This document shows positions 1 to 8,337 of a stretch of DNA of 64,000 bases, in pieces; the stretch's first letter is position 1; the number at the start of each line of letters is the position of its first letter. The stretch spans positions 310,001 through 374,000 of the forward strand of contig CAWHZI010000007.1 in assembly GCA_963833835.1 (NCBI GenBank). Reading direction: 5' to 3'. The notes under the pieces were generated by a model. That model saw only the letters and a program-made list of their open reading frames with translations. It ran no database searches and was not told where the DNA came from. Made by a program: the position numbers and the translations under genes. The DNA is from Bog-532 sp963833835. GTDB taxonomy: Bacteria; Actinomycetota; Actinomycetes; Streptosporangiales; Streptosporangiaceae.

Positions 1-174
1 TTCCGCTTTTAATGATCCATTGCGGTGTGCCATCTTCTAACGCCGTGCGGAGCGTTACCGCGCGGCCCACCGGGGCGCTTCGTAGCTAATACGCAGTCGT
101 TCAGCTACCCTCCGTAGTCTGAGCATCACTCAGGCCGCACGGCCGAGGCTGAACGCTTCCTGGTGGGGGGATGA

Positions 175-1518
175 ATGCGTCTGGTGCGAACCGTCAGCGT
201 GGCCGCGGGGGCTTGCGCGCTGACCGCCGTCGCCACGGCCTCGGCCGTGACCGCGAGCCCAGCGGCCACGACGGGCGCAGTGGCACCGGTCACTGGGGCA
301 CCGGTCACCGCGGCCCGCCCGTTGTCGGTGACCTCCGGGGGCCCGGGCGTGGCCCAGGCCGGTCACCGCAGCAGTGCCCCGCCGACCACGGCCTTTTGTG
401 AGCAGAACTATCACGTCGCCTGCTACCGGCCGAGCCAGATTCAGCAGGCCTACGGTCTGTCGGCGCTGTACCAGGGCGGCGTGCAGGGCCAGTCCACCAC
501 GATCGCCATCGTCGACTCGTTCGGCTCGCCCACCATCGGCAGCGACCTGGCCACCTTCGACCGCCAGTCCGGCCTGGCTGCCCCGCCGTCGCTGAAGGTC
601 ATTCAGCCGGCCGGAAAGGTCCCGGCCTACAACCCGGCCAACGCGCAGATGGTCGGCTGGGCCGCGGAGACCACGCTGGACGTCGAGTACGCCCACGCGG
701 TCGCGCCGCGGGCGAGCATCCTGCTGGTCGAGACGCCGGTGGCGGAGTCCGAAGGCGCCGCCGGGTTCCCGCAGATCGCCGCGGCCGAGAACTATGTGAT
801 CAACCACGGCCTGGCCGGCGTGATCAGCCAGAGCTTCGGCGCCACCGAGCAGACGTTCCCCAGCGCGAGCGCCCTGCAGCCGCTGCGGTCGGCCTACGCC
901 AACGCGGAGGTCCACCACGTCACCGTGCTGTCCGCCGCGGGTGACGCGGGCGCGGCCGACGTCGGCCTCAACGGGCAGACCTACTTCCTCGACCCGGTGA
1001 CGTCGTGGCCGGCCAGCGACCCGCTGGTCACCGCGGTGGGCGGCACTGAGCTGCAGCTGACCGCGAACGGTCAGCGCACCACGCCGGACCGGGTCTGGAA
1101 CGACACCTACAGCCGCGACGTCAACGAGTACCTGGACGGCAACGCAGGCCCGAACCCGCTGGCCGGCGGGGGCGGCAAGTCCATCTTCTTCTCCCGCCCG
1201 TCGTACCAGGACGGCGTGTCGAACGTGGTCGGCAACAGCCGTGGCGTGCCGGACATCTCGATGAGCGCGGCCTGCAACGGCGCGGTCGACGTCTACAGCA
1301 GCTTCCCCGGCCAGGCGGCCGGCTGGTACCCGAGCTGCGGCACCAGCGAGGCGACGCCGCTGTTCGCCGGGGTGGTGGCGCTGGCCGGCCAGGTGGCGGG
1401 GCATCCGCTGGGGCTGATCAACCCGATGATCTACCAGCTGGAGGCCGAGCACGCCCGCGGCATCGTCGACGCCACCTACTTCGTGCCCGAACTGGCCGCC
1501 GCCGGAAAATACTGGTAA
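175..1518 (+). CDS. Secreted S53 (sedolisin-type) serine-carboxyl peptidase, C-terminally shortened
   Basis: 447 residues. An N-terminal signal segment (MRLVRTVSVAAGACALTA) is followed by a Pro/Thr-rich linker and a sedolisin fold. The S53 catalytic set is visible: E165 and D169 in an ExxxD helix, D257 (oxyanion Asp) and S391 in CGTSEATP. There is no large pro-kumamolisin propeptide; the mature fold starts near residue 80. The start is ATG 175 after a G-rich RBS (ggtgggggga). It is a tandem paralogue of the next gene, but 38 residues are missing between GIVDAT and YFVPEL. In the neighbour that stretch holds the GYDLASG segment of the family's C-terminal calcium site. Sedolisins need this site for stability, so activity of this copy is uncertain. 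Family assignment is firm; substrate unknown. Confidence 0.9.
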   Translation: MRLVRTVSVAAGACALTAVATASAVTASPAATTGAVAPVTGAPVTAARPLSVTSGGPGVAQAGHRSSAPPTTAFCEQNYHVACYRPSQIQQAYGLSALYQGGVQGQSTTIAIVDSFGSPTIGSDLATFDRQSGLAAPPSLKVIQPAGKVPAYNPANAQMVGWAAETTLDVEYAHAVAPRASILLVETPVAESEGAAGFPQIAAAENYVINHGLAGVISQSFGATEQTFPSASALQPLRSAYANAEVHHVTVLSAAGDAGAADVGLNGQTYFLDPVTSWPASDPLVTAVGGTELQLTANGQRTTPDRVWNDTYSRDVNEYLDGNAGPNPLAGGGGKSIFFSRPSYQDGVSNVVGNSRGVPDISMSAACNGAVDVYSSFPGQAAGWYPSCGTSEATPLFAGVVALAGQVAGHPLGLINPMIYQLEAEHARGIVDATYFVPELAAAGKYW

Positions 1519-1616
1519 CCGCACAAATTTCACGTCTTGCGGTCTTGATCCCAGTTCATTACTGAGTGCTAATGTCTCACCACACTGTCCCTTTTATCCC
1601 GTTGGGGGAAGACGTC

Positions 1617-3047
1617 ATGCCCATGGCACGGAGAGTCTCGGCGGTGGTAGGCGCGTTCGCGCTGACCGCCGCCGCCGCGGTCGTATCCGCCGGAACGGCG
1701 GTCTCGGCCAGCGCCGCGTCCAGCACCACCCACGCCAGCAAGGTGCCGGACGGCTTCGTGCCCGGGGTGCTGCACGCGGGCCGCGCGACCAGCCAGCCGC
1801 CGACCACGGCCGACTGCGAGGCCGCGTTCCAGGTGGCCTGCTACGAGCCCGGCCAGATTCAGACGGCTTACAACTTGCGGCCCCTCTTCCAGCGTGGGGT
1901 GACCGGCCGGGGCCAGACGATCGTCATCGTCGACTCGTTCGGCTCCCCGACGATCCAGAACGACCTGAAGGTCTTCGACCAGACCTTCGGCCTGCCCGCG
2001 CCGCCGTCGCTCAAGGTCATCCAGCCTGCGGGCGCGGTGCCGCCGTACGACCCCAACAATTCGGACATGGTCGGCTGGGCCGGTGAGACCACGCTGGACG
2101 TCCAGTACGCACACACCATGGCGCCGGGGGCGAACATCCTGCTGGTCGAGACTCCGGTGTCGGAGACCGAGGGCGTGACCGGCTTCCCGCAGATCGTCGA
2201 GGCCGAGAACTACGTGGTCAACCACCACCTCGGCAGCGTGATCAGCCAGAGCTTCGGCGCCACCGAGCAGACGTTCCCGAACAAGGCCACGCTGGAGTCG
2301 CTCCGGTCCGCCTTCGAGAACGCCGCCGCACACCACGTGACCGTGACCGCGGCCACCGGCGACTCGGGCGCGGCCGATGTGGGGCTGGACCAGACGACCT
2401 ACTACCTGCACCCGGTGGTCGGCTGGCCGCCGAGCGACCCGCTGGTCACCGCCGTGGGTGGCACCCAGCTGCACCTGACCGCGACCGGGCAGCACACCTC
2501 CCCGGACACGGTCTGGAACGACACCTACAACAAGGCCACCCAGGAGTACATCTTCGGCGACGCGGGCCCCAATCCGCTGGCTGGCAACGGCGGCAAGTCC
2601 ATCTTCTTCTCCCGGCCCTTCTACCAGGACAGCGTGAAGAACGTCGTCGGCAACAGCCGCGGCTTGCCCGACATCTCGATGAGCGCGGCCTGCAACGGCG
2701 CGGTCGACACCTACAACAGCTACGGCGGCATCCCTGCGGGCTGGTACCCCACCTGCGGCACCAGTGAGGCCACCCCGATCTTCTCGGGTGTGGTGGCGCT
2801 GGCCGACCAGGTCGCCGGCCACCCGCTCGGCCTGATCAACCCGGCGCTGTACCAGCTGTCGGCCGAGCACGCCCGTGGCATCGTGGACGTCACCTCCGGC
2901 AACACCACCGTGTCGTTCACCCAGAACGGGAAGACCTATACGGTGCAGGGCGCCAGCGCCACCAAGGGCTACGACCTGGCCTCCGGCGTCGGCACGATCA
3001 ACGGCGCGTACTTCGTGCCGGAGCTGGCCCGGGCCGCTGGGCGCTAG
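1617..3047 (+). CDS. Secreted S53 (sedolisin-type) serine-carboxyl peptidase, full length
   Basis: 476 residues from ATG 1617, chosen because GGGGGA sits 7 bases upstream; an in-frame ATG at 1566 has no RBS and would put 17 non-signal residues before the signal peptide. Order: signal peptide (residues 1-40), short linker, sedolisin fold with ExxxD (GETTLDVQ), catalytic Asp in TGDSGA and Ser in CGTSEATP. The C-terminus keeps DVTSGN and GYDLASGVG, which match the calcium-binding loop region of kumamolisin-like enzymes. It is very similar to the preceding gene over the whole catalytic part, so the pair arose by tandem duplication. Likely an exported acid-active endopeptidase. Transcription probably ends at the hairpin just downstream. 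Confidence 0.92.
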   Translation: MPMARRVSAVVGAFALTAAAAVVSAGTAVSASAASSTTHASKVPDGFVPGVLHAGRATSQPPTTADCEAAFQVACYEPGQIQTAYNLRPLFQRGVTGRGQTIVIVDSFGSPTIQNDLKVFDQTFGLPAPPSLKVIQPAGAVPPYDPNNSDMVGWAGETTLDVQYAHTMAPGANILLVETPVSETEGVTGFPQIVEAENYVVNHHLGSVISQSFGATEQTFPNKATLESLRSAFENAAAHHVTVTAATGDSGAADVGLDQTTYYLHPVVGWPPSDPLVTAVGGTQLHLTATGQHTSPDTVWNDTYNKATQEYIFGDAGPNPLAGNGGKSIFFSRPFYQDSVKNVVGNSRGLPDISMSAACNGAVDTYNSYGGIPAGWYPTCGTSEATPIFSGVVALADQVAGHPLGLINPALYQLSAEHARGIVDVTSGNTTVSFTQNGKTYTVQGASATKGYDLASGVGTINGAYFVPELARAAGR

Positions 3048-3073
3048 TAATCGCCTGCACGACCTGAACTAAA

Positions 3074-3106
3074 GGAGGACCCGCCCCGGGCCGGGGCGGG
3101 TCCTCC
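3074..3106. terminator. Strong intrinsic terminator hairpin
   Basis: A perfect 16-bp stem (GGAGGACCCGCCCCGG and its complement) around a single central base, 27 bases after the S53 stop and 16 bases before the next start. No U-tract follows, which is common for actinobacterial terminators. Confidence 0.85.
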
Positions 3107-3122
3107 TGCCTATGGTGGGCGG

Positions 3123-4004
3123 ATGCCGCTGATCGACACTGGAGTCGCCGAGCTCGAGTACCTCGAGGACGGTGACCCGGCCGGGTTCCCCGTGGTGCTG
3201 GTGCACGGCTTCCCGGACATCCCCGCGACCTGGGAGCAGGTCGTGCCGCGGCTGCCCCCGGGCCTGCGCATCGTCCGGCCCTACCTGCGTGGCTACGGCG
3301 GCAGCCGGGTCCACCCGGATGCCTGGGCGCAGGCCGGCGGGGCTCAGGTCGCCGCGCTCGCCACCGACCTGCTCGACCTGTTCGACCGGCTCGGGCTGGA
3401 CCGGGTGGTGCTGGCCGGTCATGACTGGGGGGCGCGGACCGCGCACGCGGCCGCGGTGCTGGCCCCGGAGCGGGTGGCGGGCCTGGTCACCATGGCCACC
3501 GCCTACGGTCCCATGCACCACCTCAACGCGGCCGAGCGGTTCACCGAGGCCGAACGGGCCTGGTACCGGTACTGGCTGTGCACCGACGCCGGGGCCGAGC
3601 GGTTCGCCGTGCACCCGGCCGCGTTCATCCGCCGCTGCTGGGCCGACTGGTCCCCGTCGCTGCTGATGGCCGAGGCCGATCTGCGGGCTGTCCTCCGCGC
3701 CACCGAGACGGCCCAGTTCATCGAGGCCGTGGTGCATTACTACCGGCACGGCACCGGGGCCGCGCCCGGCCGCCCCCGGTACGCCGCGGCTCAGGCCCGG
3801 CTGGACCAGTGGCCCCGCATCGACGTTCCGGCCACGTTCCTGTACGGGCTGGACGACGGCTGCGAGATCGCGGCGGCCGGCCGGGGCAACGCCGACATGT
3901 TCGCCGCCGCCTACGACCGGGTCGAACTGCCCGGCACCGGCCACTTCATCCCGCGCGAACGCCCCGACGCCGTGGCCGAAGCCATCACCCGGCACCTGAG
4001 CTGA
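3123..4004 (+). CDS. Alpha/beta-hydrolase, epoxide-hydrolase-like (Asp nucleophile)
   Basis: 293 residues. An HGFP oxyanion motif starts at H28, the nucleophile elbow is GHDWGA with Asp at 101, acid candidates D244/D245 lie in YGLDDG and the base is H274 in GTGHFIPRE. An Asp rather than Ser nucleophile places it with epoxide hydrolases and haloalkane dehalogenases; HDWG is typical of epoxide hydrolases. A cap domain occupies about residues 130-220. RBS ggtgggcgg precedes ATG 3123. The 3' end overlaps the convergent GNAT gene by 20 bases. Substrate unknown. Confidence 0.85.
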   Translation: MPLIDTGVAELEYLEDGDPAGFPVVLVHGFPDIPATWEQVVPRLPPGLRIVRPYLRGYGGSRVHPDAWAQAGGAQVAALATDLLDLFDRLGLDRVVLAGHDWGARTAHAAAVLAPERVAGLVTMATAYGPMHHLNAAERFTEAERAWYRYWLCTDAGAERFAVHPAAFIRRCWADWSPSLLMAEADLRAVLRATETAQFIEAVVHYYRHGTGAAPGRPRYAAAQARLDQWPRIDVPATFLYGLDDGCEIAAAGRGNADMFAAAYDRVELPGTGHFIPRERPDAVAEAITRHLS

Positions 4005-4650
4005 GCGTGGCGGCGTCCAGCCGCCCAATCAGCCCGGCCTTGACCCCGGGCCATTCGTCGGCCAGCACGCTGAACACCACCAAGTCGCGGAACGTGCCGT
4101 CCTCCCGCTTCGTGTGCCGGCGCAGCACGCCCTCGCGCTGGGCGCCCAGCTTGGCGATGGCAGCCTGGGACCTGGTGTTGAGCCGGTCGGTCTGGATCTT
4201 GACCCGGCCGTAGCCGAGGTCGTCGAAGCAGTGCCCGAGCAGCAGCAGCTTGGCCTCGGCGTTGACCGGCGTGCCCCACCAGCGCGACCCGTACAAGGTG
4301 GAGCCGACGTGAATGCTCTCGTTGTGCACATCGGCCTCCAGCAGCGAGGACGTGCCCACCAGCGTGCCCGCCGGGCCCAGGTCGCTCAGCTGGGCAAGCC
4401 GGATCGCGTACACGGTGCGGCCGCCGCCCCGGCCGTCCGCTTGGCCCTGGTCGACCAGGAACTTCTGGCGGGCCAGCTCGGCCGAGTCCTCGGGGGAGTC
4501 CGGCCGGTGGTGCATCACGTAACCCTGGCGGTAGACCTCCGGGTCGGCCAGGACCGGGTACAGCTCGTCCAGGTCGTCCTCGCGGAGCAGGTCCAGCCGC
4601 AGCCAGCGGCCGGTCAGCGGTGTGCCGGGCGGCACCAGGGGAGTGGGCAT
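3985..4650 (-). CDS. GNAT N-acetyltransferase (RimJ/RimL type)
   Basis: 221 residues. RimJ/RimL-like layout: LTGRWLRLDLLREDDLDELY at the N-terminus, a central GTSSLLEADVHNESIHVGSTLY beta segment and AEAKLLLLGHCFDDLGYGRV as the acetyl-CoA binding motif, then NTRSQAAIAKLGAQREG. This subfamily acetylates protein N-termini or small amines; the acceptor cannot be told from sequence. Monocistronic and convergent with the hydrolase, overlapping it by 20 bases. Confidence 0.85.
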   Translation of the reverse strand: MPTPLVPPGTPLTGRWLRLDLLREDDLDELYPVLADPEVYRQGYVMHHRPDSPEDSAELARQKFLVDQGQADGRGGGRTVYAIRLAQLSDLGPAGTLVGTSSLLEADVHNESIHVGSTLYGSRWWGTPVNAEAKLLLLGHCFDDLGYGRVKIQTDRLNTRSQAAIAKLGAQREGVLRRHTKREDGTFRDLVVFSVLADEWPGVKAGLIGRLDAATLSSGAG

Positions 4651-4776
4651 GCCGCCGACCCTGGCCCGGCCCGCCCGCCGCCGTCAACCCGATATCGGGC
4701 CGCCGGCGGTTGACGCTGCACGTCAGCCGGGAGTGAATAGCAACGTGGCCGGCGAGGACGCCAGGGAGGACGAACC

Positions 4777-6255
4777 GTGAGCGAGCAACTCGAGCAGTTC
4801 CGGATGCTGATCGGCGGGAAGGCGGTCGACGCCATCTCCGGGCGGACGTTCGAGTCCGAGAATCCCTACACCGGTGAGCCGTGGGCGGCGATCCCCGACG
4901 GTGGGCCGGAGGACGTTGACGCCGCCGTGCAGGCGGCCCGGGCCGCGCTGGACGGCGAGTGGGGCTCGATGACCGGGTTCGGCCGGGCCCGGCTGCTGCG
5001 GCTGCTGGCCGACCTGATCAGCCTTAACGCGGAGCGGCTGGCCCGGCTCGAGGTCAACGACTCCGGCAAGCTCTACCGGGAGATGATCGGCCAGCTCAAC
5101 GGGCTGGGCGGCTGGTACCAGTACTACGCCGGCCTGGCCGACAAGCTGGAGGGGCGCCAGATCCCGTCGCCCAACCCGAACTACCTCGTCTACACCCGGC
5201 GGGAGCCGGTCGGGGTGGTCGCCGCGATCACGCCGTGGAATTCCCCGCTGCTGCTGATGACCTGGAAGCTGGCCCCGGCCCTGGCCGCGGGCTGCACGGT
5301 GGTGATCAAGCCGTCCGAGCACGCGCCCGCCTCCACCTTGGGCTTCGCCGAGCTGATCGAGGACGCGGGCTTCCCGCCGGGCGTGGTCAACGTGGTCACC
5401 GGCCTGTCCCGGGAGACCGGCGCGGCCCTGGCCGGGCACCCGGGGGTGGACAAGGTGGCGTTCACCGGGTCCACCGCCACCGGCCGGGCCGTGGCCCACG
5501 CCGCCGCCGAGAACCTCAACCCGGTCACCCTGGAGCTGGGCGGCAAGTCACCGCAGGTGGTGTTCCCCGACGCCGACCTGGCCGCGGCGGCCAACGGCAT
5601 CGTGGCCGGGGTGTTCGCGGCCACCGGGCAGACCTGCATGGCCGGTTCCCGGCTGATCGTGCACGCCGACGTGCACGACGAGCTGGTCCGGCTGGTGTCC
5701 GAGCGCGCGTCACGGATCAAGCTCGGTGACCCGAACGACCCGGACACCGAGATGGGCCCGGTGGCCAACGGCCCGCAGTACCGCAAGGTGCTCGGCTACC
5801 TGAAGACCGCGGTCGACGAGGGCGCCCAGGTGGCCTGCGGCGGCGTCGCCGACGAGGGCCTGGGCGGGTACTTCGTCCAGCCCACCGTGCTGACCGGGGT
5901 CGGCCCGGCCTCCACCGTGGTCCGGGAGGAGGTGTTCGGCCCGGTGCTGTCGGCCTACACGTTCACCAGCGAGGACGAGGCGGTCAAGCTGGCCAACGAC
6001 ACCCCGTACGGGCTGGCCGGCTCGGTCTGGACCAACGACGTGCGCCGGGCCCACCGGGTCGCGGCCCGGATCAAGGCCGGCACGGTCTGGGTCAACGCCT
6101 ACCGGGTGGTCGCGCCGAGCGTGCCGTTCGGCGGCTACAAGGCCTCGGGCCTGGGCCGGGAGAACGGCATCGACGCGGTGCAGGCCTACACCGAGAACAA
6201 GTCGGTCTGGGTCGAGCTCAGCGGCGAGACCCGGGACCCCTTCACCCTCGGCTGA
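4777..6255 (+). CDS. NAD(P)-dependent aldehyde dehydrogenase
   Basis: 492 residues, usual length for the ALDH superfamily. Visible motifs: TPWNSPLLLMTWKLAPAL (cofactor site), FTGSTATG, general-base E253 in LELGGKSP, catalytic C287 in TGQTCMAGSRL, and EEVFGPVLS. It oxidises an aldehyde to the acid. GTG 4777 is preceded by AGGGAGGA with good spacing; the first in-frame ATG, nine codons later, has no RBS. It ends 1 base short of the convergent MarR stop. Substrate not determinable; residues resemble the betaine/gamma-aminobutyraldehyde side of the family only loosely. Confidence 0.92.
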   Translation: MSEQLEQFRMLIGGKAVDAISGRTFESENPYTGEPWAAIPDGGPEDVDAAVQAARAALDGEWGSMTGFGRARLLRLLADLISLNAERLARLEVNDSGKLYREMIGQLNGLGGWYQYYAGLADKLEGRQIPSPNPNYLVYTRREPVGVVAAITPWNSPLLLMTWKLAPALAAGCTVVIKPSEHAPASTLGFAELIEDAGFPPGVVNVVTGLSRETGAALAGHPGVDKVAFTGSTATGRAVAHAAAENLNPVTLELGGKSPQVVFPDADLAAAANGIVAGVFAATGQTCMAGSRLIVHADVHDELVRLVSERASRIKLGDPNDPDTEMGPVANGPQYRKVLGYLKTAVDEGAQVACGGVADEGLGGYFVQPTVLTGVGPASTVVREEVFGPVLSAYTFTSEDEAVKLANDTPYGLAGSVWTNDVRRAHRVAARIKAGTVWVNAYRVVAPSVPFGGYKASGLGRENGIDAVQAYTENKSVWVELSGETRDPFTLG

Positions 6256-6275
6256 CTAACCTCGGCTGACTAACA
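6248..6275. repeat. 14-bp tandem duplication at a convergent gene junction
   Basis: CTCGGCTGACTAAC occurs twice head to tail, spanning the last codons of the aldehyde dehydrogenase and the last codons of the MarR gene. It supplies two TGA/TAG sets on both strands. Confidence 0.8.
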
Positions 6276-6700
6276 CTGCGCTGAGCCCGTCGATACAGCT
6301 CCGCAGGCCCGCGGCCAGCTGTTGGCGTTCCGCCGGCCCGAGCCCGGCTAGCATCCGCCCCTCCACCGCGTCCACCGCCCGGTGGCAGGCGGTCAGGGTC
6401 TGCCGGCCGCCGTCGGTCAGCTCGGCCTGCAGGATGCGCCCGTGGCCCGGGTGCGGGTGCCGGCTGCACCCAGCCCCGCTGCTCCAGCTCCCGGAGCACC
6501 TGGTTCATGGTCTGCGGGGTGACGAACGTGCGCCGGGCCAGGTCGGCGTTGGACAGCCCCGGCTCCTCGGCCAGCGCGGTGAGCACCGCGTACTGGGGCA
6601 GCGTGGCGCCGAAGTCGCCCAGCGCGGCGGTCATGGCCGCGTTCAGCGCGTCCTGGGCCCGCTTGAGCAGCCACCCCGGTCGCTCGGTGCTGCTAGCCAT
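6256..6700 (-). pseudogene. MarR-family regulator interrupted by one extra base
   Basis: Start ATG 6700 with RBS AAAGGAGGG. Residues MASSTERPGWLLKRAQDALN to LEQRGWVQ form a clean MarR winged helix (SNADLARRTFVTPQTMNQVL recognition region). Near 6459-6466 the frame slips by one extra base. Read one base on, the same strand gives RHPHPGHGRILQAELTDGGR and the usual C-terminal dimerisation helix, ending at 6256. Without the slip the protein would be about 147 residues, normal for MarR. It faces the VOC gene across a perfect operator and probably represses it. The extra base may be a sequencing error. Confidence 0.8.
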
Positions 6701-6717
6701 CCGTCCCTCCTTTGCAG

Positions 6718-6734
6718 TATCAGGTAACCTGATA
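6718..6734. promoter_or_regulatory. MarR operator palindrome between marR and VOC genes
   Basis: TATCAGGTAACCTGATA is an inverted repeat with 8-bp arms around one central base. A further half-site ACCTGATA lies at 6747-6754. The palindrome sits between a possible -35 (TTTGCA, 6711) and -10 (TATAGT, 6733) for the rightward gene, as expected for a MarR-type repressor site. Confidence 0.75.
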
Positions 6735-6776
6735 TAGTGTAAGCCCACCTGATACTACAATGAAGGAGCAGTAATC

Positions 6777-7133
6777 ATGGCTGTCACCGGACCCGACTTC
6801 GTCGCCCTCCAGGTACGGGACCTGGAGGCGTCCACGCGCTTCTACACCGAGCAGCTCGGGTTGACCCCAGCCCCGGCCGGCCCGCCGGGGGCCGTGGTCT
6901 TCACCACCAAGCCGATCCCGTTCGCCATCCGCGAGCCCGCCGTCGACCTGGACGCCACCAGCCGGCTCGGCTGGGGCGTGGCGCTCTGGCTCAAGGCCGA
7001 CGACGTCGACCAGCTGCATGACGATCTGGCCACCCGCGGTACCCCCATCGTGACCGCGCCGTTCGACGGCCCGTTCGGCCGGACGTTCGCCTTCGCCGAC
7101 CCGGACGGTTACGTCGTCACCCTGCATAGCTGA
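6777..7133 (+). CDS. VOC-family (glyoxalase/bleomycin-resistance fold) protein
   Basis: 118 residues in two beta-alpha-beta-beta-beta units: FVALQVRDLEASTRFYTEQL at the N-terminus and AFADPDGYVVTLHS at the C-terminus, typical of single-domain VOC dimers. AAGGAG lies 9 bases before ATG 6777. It is divergent from the MarR gene and shares its operator, so it is likely derepressed by the MarR ligand. Members bind metals and act as lyases, dioxygenases or drug-binding proteins; the exact role is open. Confidence 0.8.
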   Translation: MAVTGPDFVALQVRDLEASTRFYTEQLGLTPAPAGPPGAVVFTTKPIPFAIREPAVDLDATSRLGWGVALWLKADDVDQLHDDLATRGTPIVTAPFDGPFGRTFAFADPDGYVVTLHS

Positions 7134-7139
7134 GCGGGC

Positions 7140-8054
7140 ATGGCTACGTTCACGCTGGCCGCGCAGGGACCGTTCTCGCTGGCGGCCAGCACCCGGTTCC
7201 TGGAGGGATTCGCCCCGGCCGGGTACACCGCGGCGGCGGCCGGCCCGCTGGAGCTGGCCTTCCCGGTCGAGGGCAGCTGGCCGACCGCCGGGGTGCGGGT
7301 CCGTGAGCATCCGCATGGGGTAAGAGGCGAGATCCTCAGCCCGGCCCGCCCGTCCCGGGAGCTGGCCACGGCGATCCGGGACCAGGTGGCCCGGATCCTG
7401 TCCCTGGACGTGGACGGGTCCGGCTTCGCCGCGGTGGGGACCGCCGACCCGGTGGTGGCCGGGCTGCAGCACCGCTACCCGGGGCTGCGCCCGGTCGGCT
7501 TCTGGTCGCCCTATGAGGCGGCGGCCTGGGCCATCATCAGCCAGCGCATCCGCATCCGGCAGGCCACCACGGTCAAGGCCCGGATGTCCGAGCAGCTGGG
7601 GGTGCCGGTCTCGTTCGGCGACCACGTCGTGCATGCCTTCCCGGCGCCGCAGCAACTGGTCACCCTGGATGGGTTCGGCGGCCTGTCGGGCCGCAAGCCG
7701 GAATGGCTCCGGTCGCTGGCCCGAGCCGCCCTGGACGGCCGCCTGGACACCGCGCACCTGCGGGCCCAGCCGTACGAAGAGGCGCTGGCTGGGTTGACTC
7801 AGCTGCCCGGGATCGGGCCGTTCGCGGCCGAACTGGTCCTGCTGCGCGGCGCGGGCCAGGTGGACCGCATCCCCCAGCACGAGACGCGGCTGGCCCGCGC
7901 CGTCGCCCTGGCTTACCGCCTGCCCGAGCCGCCGTCCGGTGCCGAACTGCTCAAGCTCAGCCAGCGCTGGCGGCCGTACCGCACCTGGGTCACGCTGCTG
8001 CTGCGGGCCCAGCTGGAGGACGAAACCGGCGAGATCAGCGGCCGGAATACCTGA
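7140..8054 (+). CDS. AlkA-like DNA-3-methyladenine glycosylase (HhH-GPD)
   Basis: 304 residues. The C-terminal half carries the helix-hairpin-helix LPGIGPFAAELVLLRGAG followed by VDRIPQHETRLARAV, the place of the GPD loop. It would excise alkylated purines in base-excision repair. The catalytic Asp of E. coli AlkA (in the LPDD motif) is not present in the aligned position; the loop reads IPQHETR with Glu at 248. The gene begins 6 bases after the VOC stop, suggesting co-transcription and MarR control. Confidence 0.82.
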   Translation: MATFTLAAQGPFSLAASTRFLEGFAPAGYTAAAAGPLELAFPVEGSWPTAGVRVREHPHGVRGEILSPARPSRELATAIRDQVARILSLDVDGSGFAAVGTADPVVAGLQHRYPGLRPVGFWSPYEAAAWAIISQRIRIRQATTVKARMSEQLGVPVSFGDHVVHAFPAPQQLVTLDGFGGLSGRKPEWLRSLARAALDGRLDTAHLRAQPYEEALAGLTQLPGIGPFAAELVLLRGAGQVDRIPQHETRLARAVALAYRLPEPPSGAELLKLSQRWRPYRTWVTLLLRAQLEDETGEISGRNT

Positions 8055-8107
8055 CGCCGCACCGCGCTATACGAGGGAACGAAGAACCCGCGCTCAAAGG
8101 TCGGAGA

Positions 8108-8224
8108 ATGTACGACGGTTACTGTTTCCGGTGCGGCGCCTACACGGCCATCAACCAGGTGACCAAGCTGTGCCGCCCGTGTTTCGACCACTGGTGCGCG
8201 ACCCCCCGGCGCCGCGCTTCCTGA
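8108..8224 (+). CDS. 38-residue zinc-ribbon microprotein
   Basis: ATG 8108 to TGA 8224 encodes MYDGYCFRCGAYTAINQVTK followed by LCRPCFDHWC and a basic tail. Two CxxC knuckles 12 residues apart would bind one zinc, leaving almost no other domain. AAAGG lies about 7 bases before the start. Its position is between the glycosylase and the SMC operon. The Cys spacing argues for a real protein. Role unknown; such ribbons often bind RNA, DNA or protein. Confidence 0.6.
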   Translation: MYDGYCFRCGAYTAINQVTKLCRPCFDHWCATPRRRAS

Positions 8225-8337
8225 TCCCACCTCCCCAGGCGGATGGCGATCGTTGCCATCCGCCTTATTGCTGTCCGGGGTACGCGATACCGTCGGTGGT
8301 TTGAGTCCGGGGCGGGCGGCTGACGCGGGAGGGGACA

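Noticed and set aside
1566..1616. Upstream ATG for the second S53 gene
   Set aside because: It adds 17 residues before a clear signal peptide and has no RBS; ATG 1617 has one.
5190..5786. Antisense frames inside the aldehyde dehydrogenase
   Set aside because: They lie wholly within a gene with intact catalytic motifs and have low-complexity composition.
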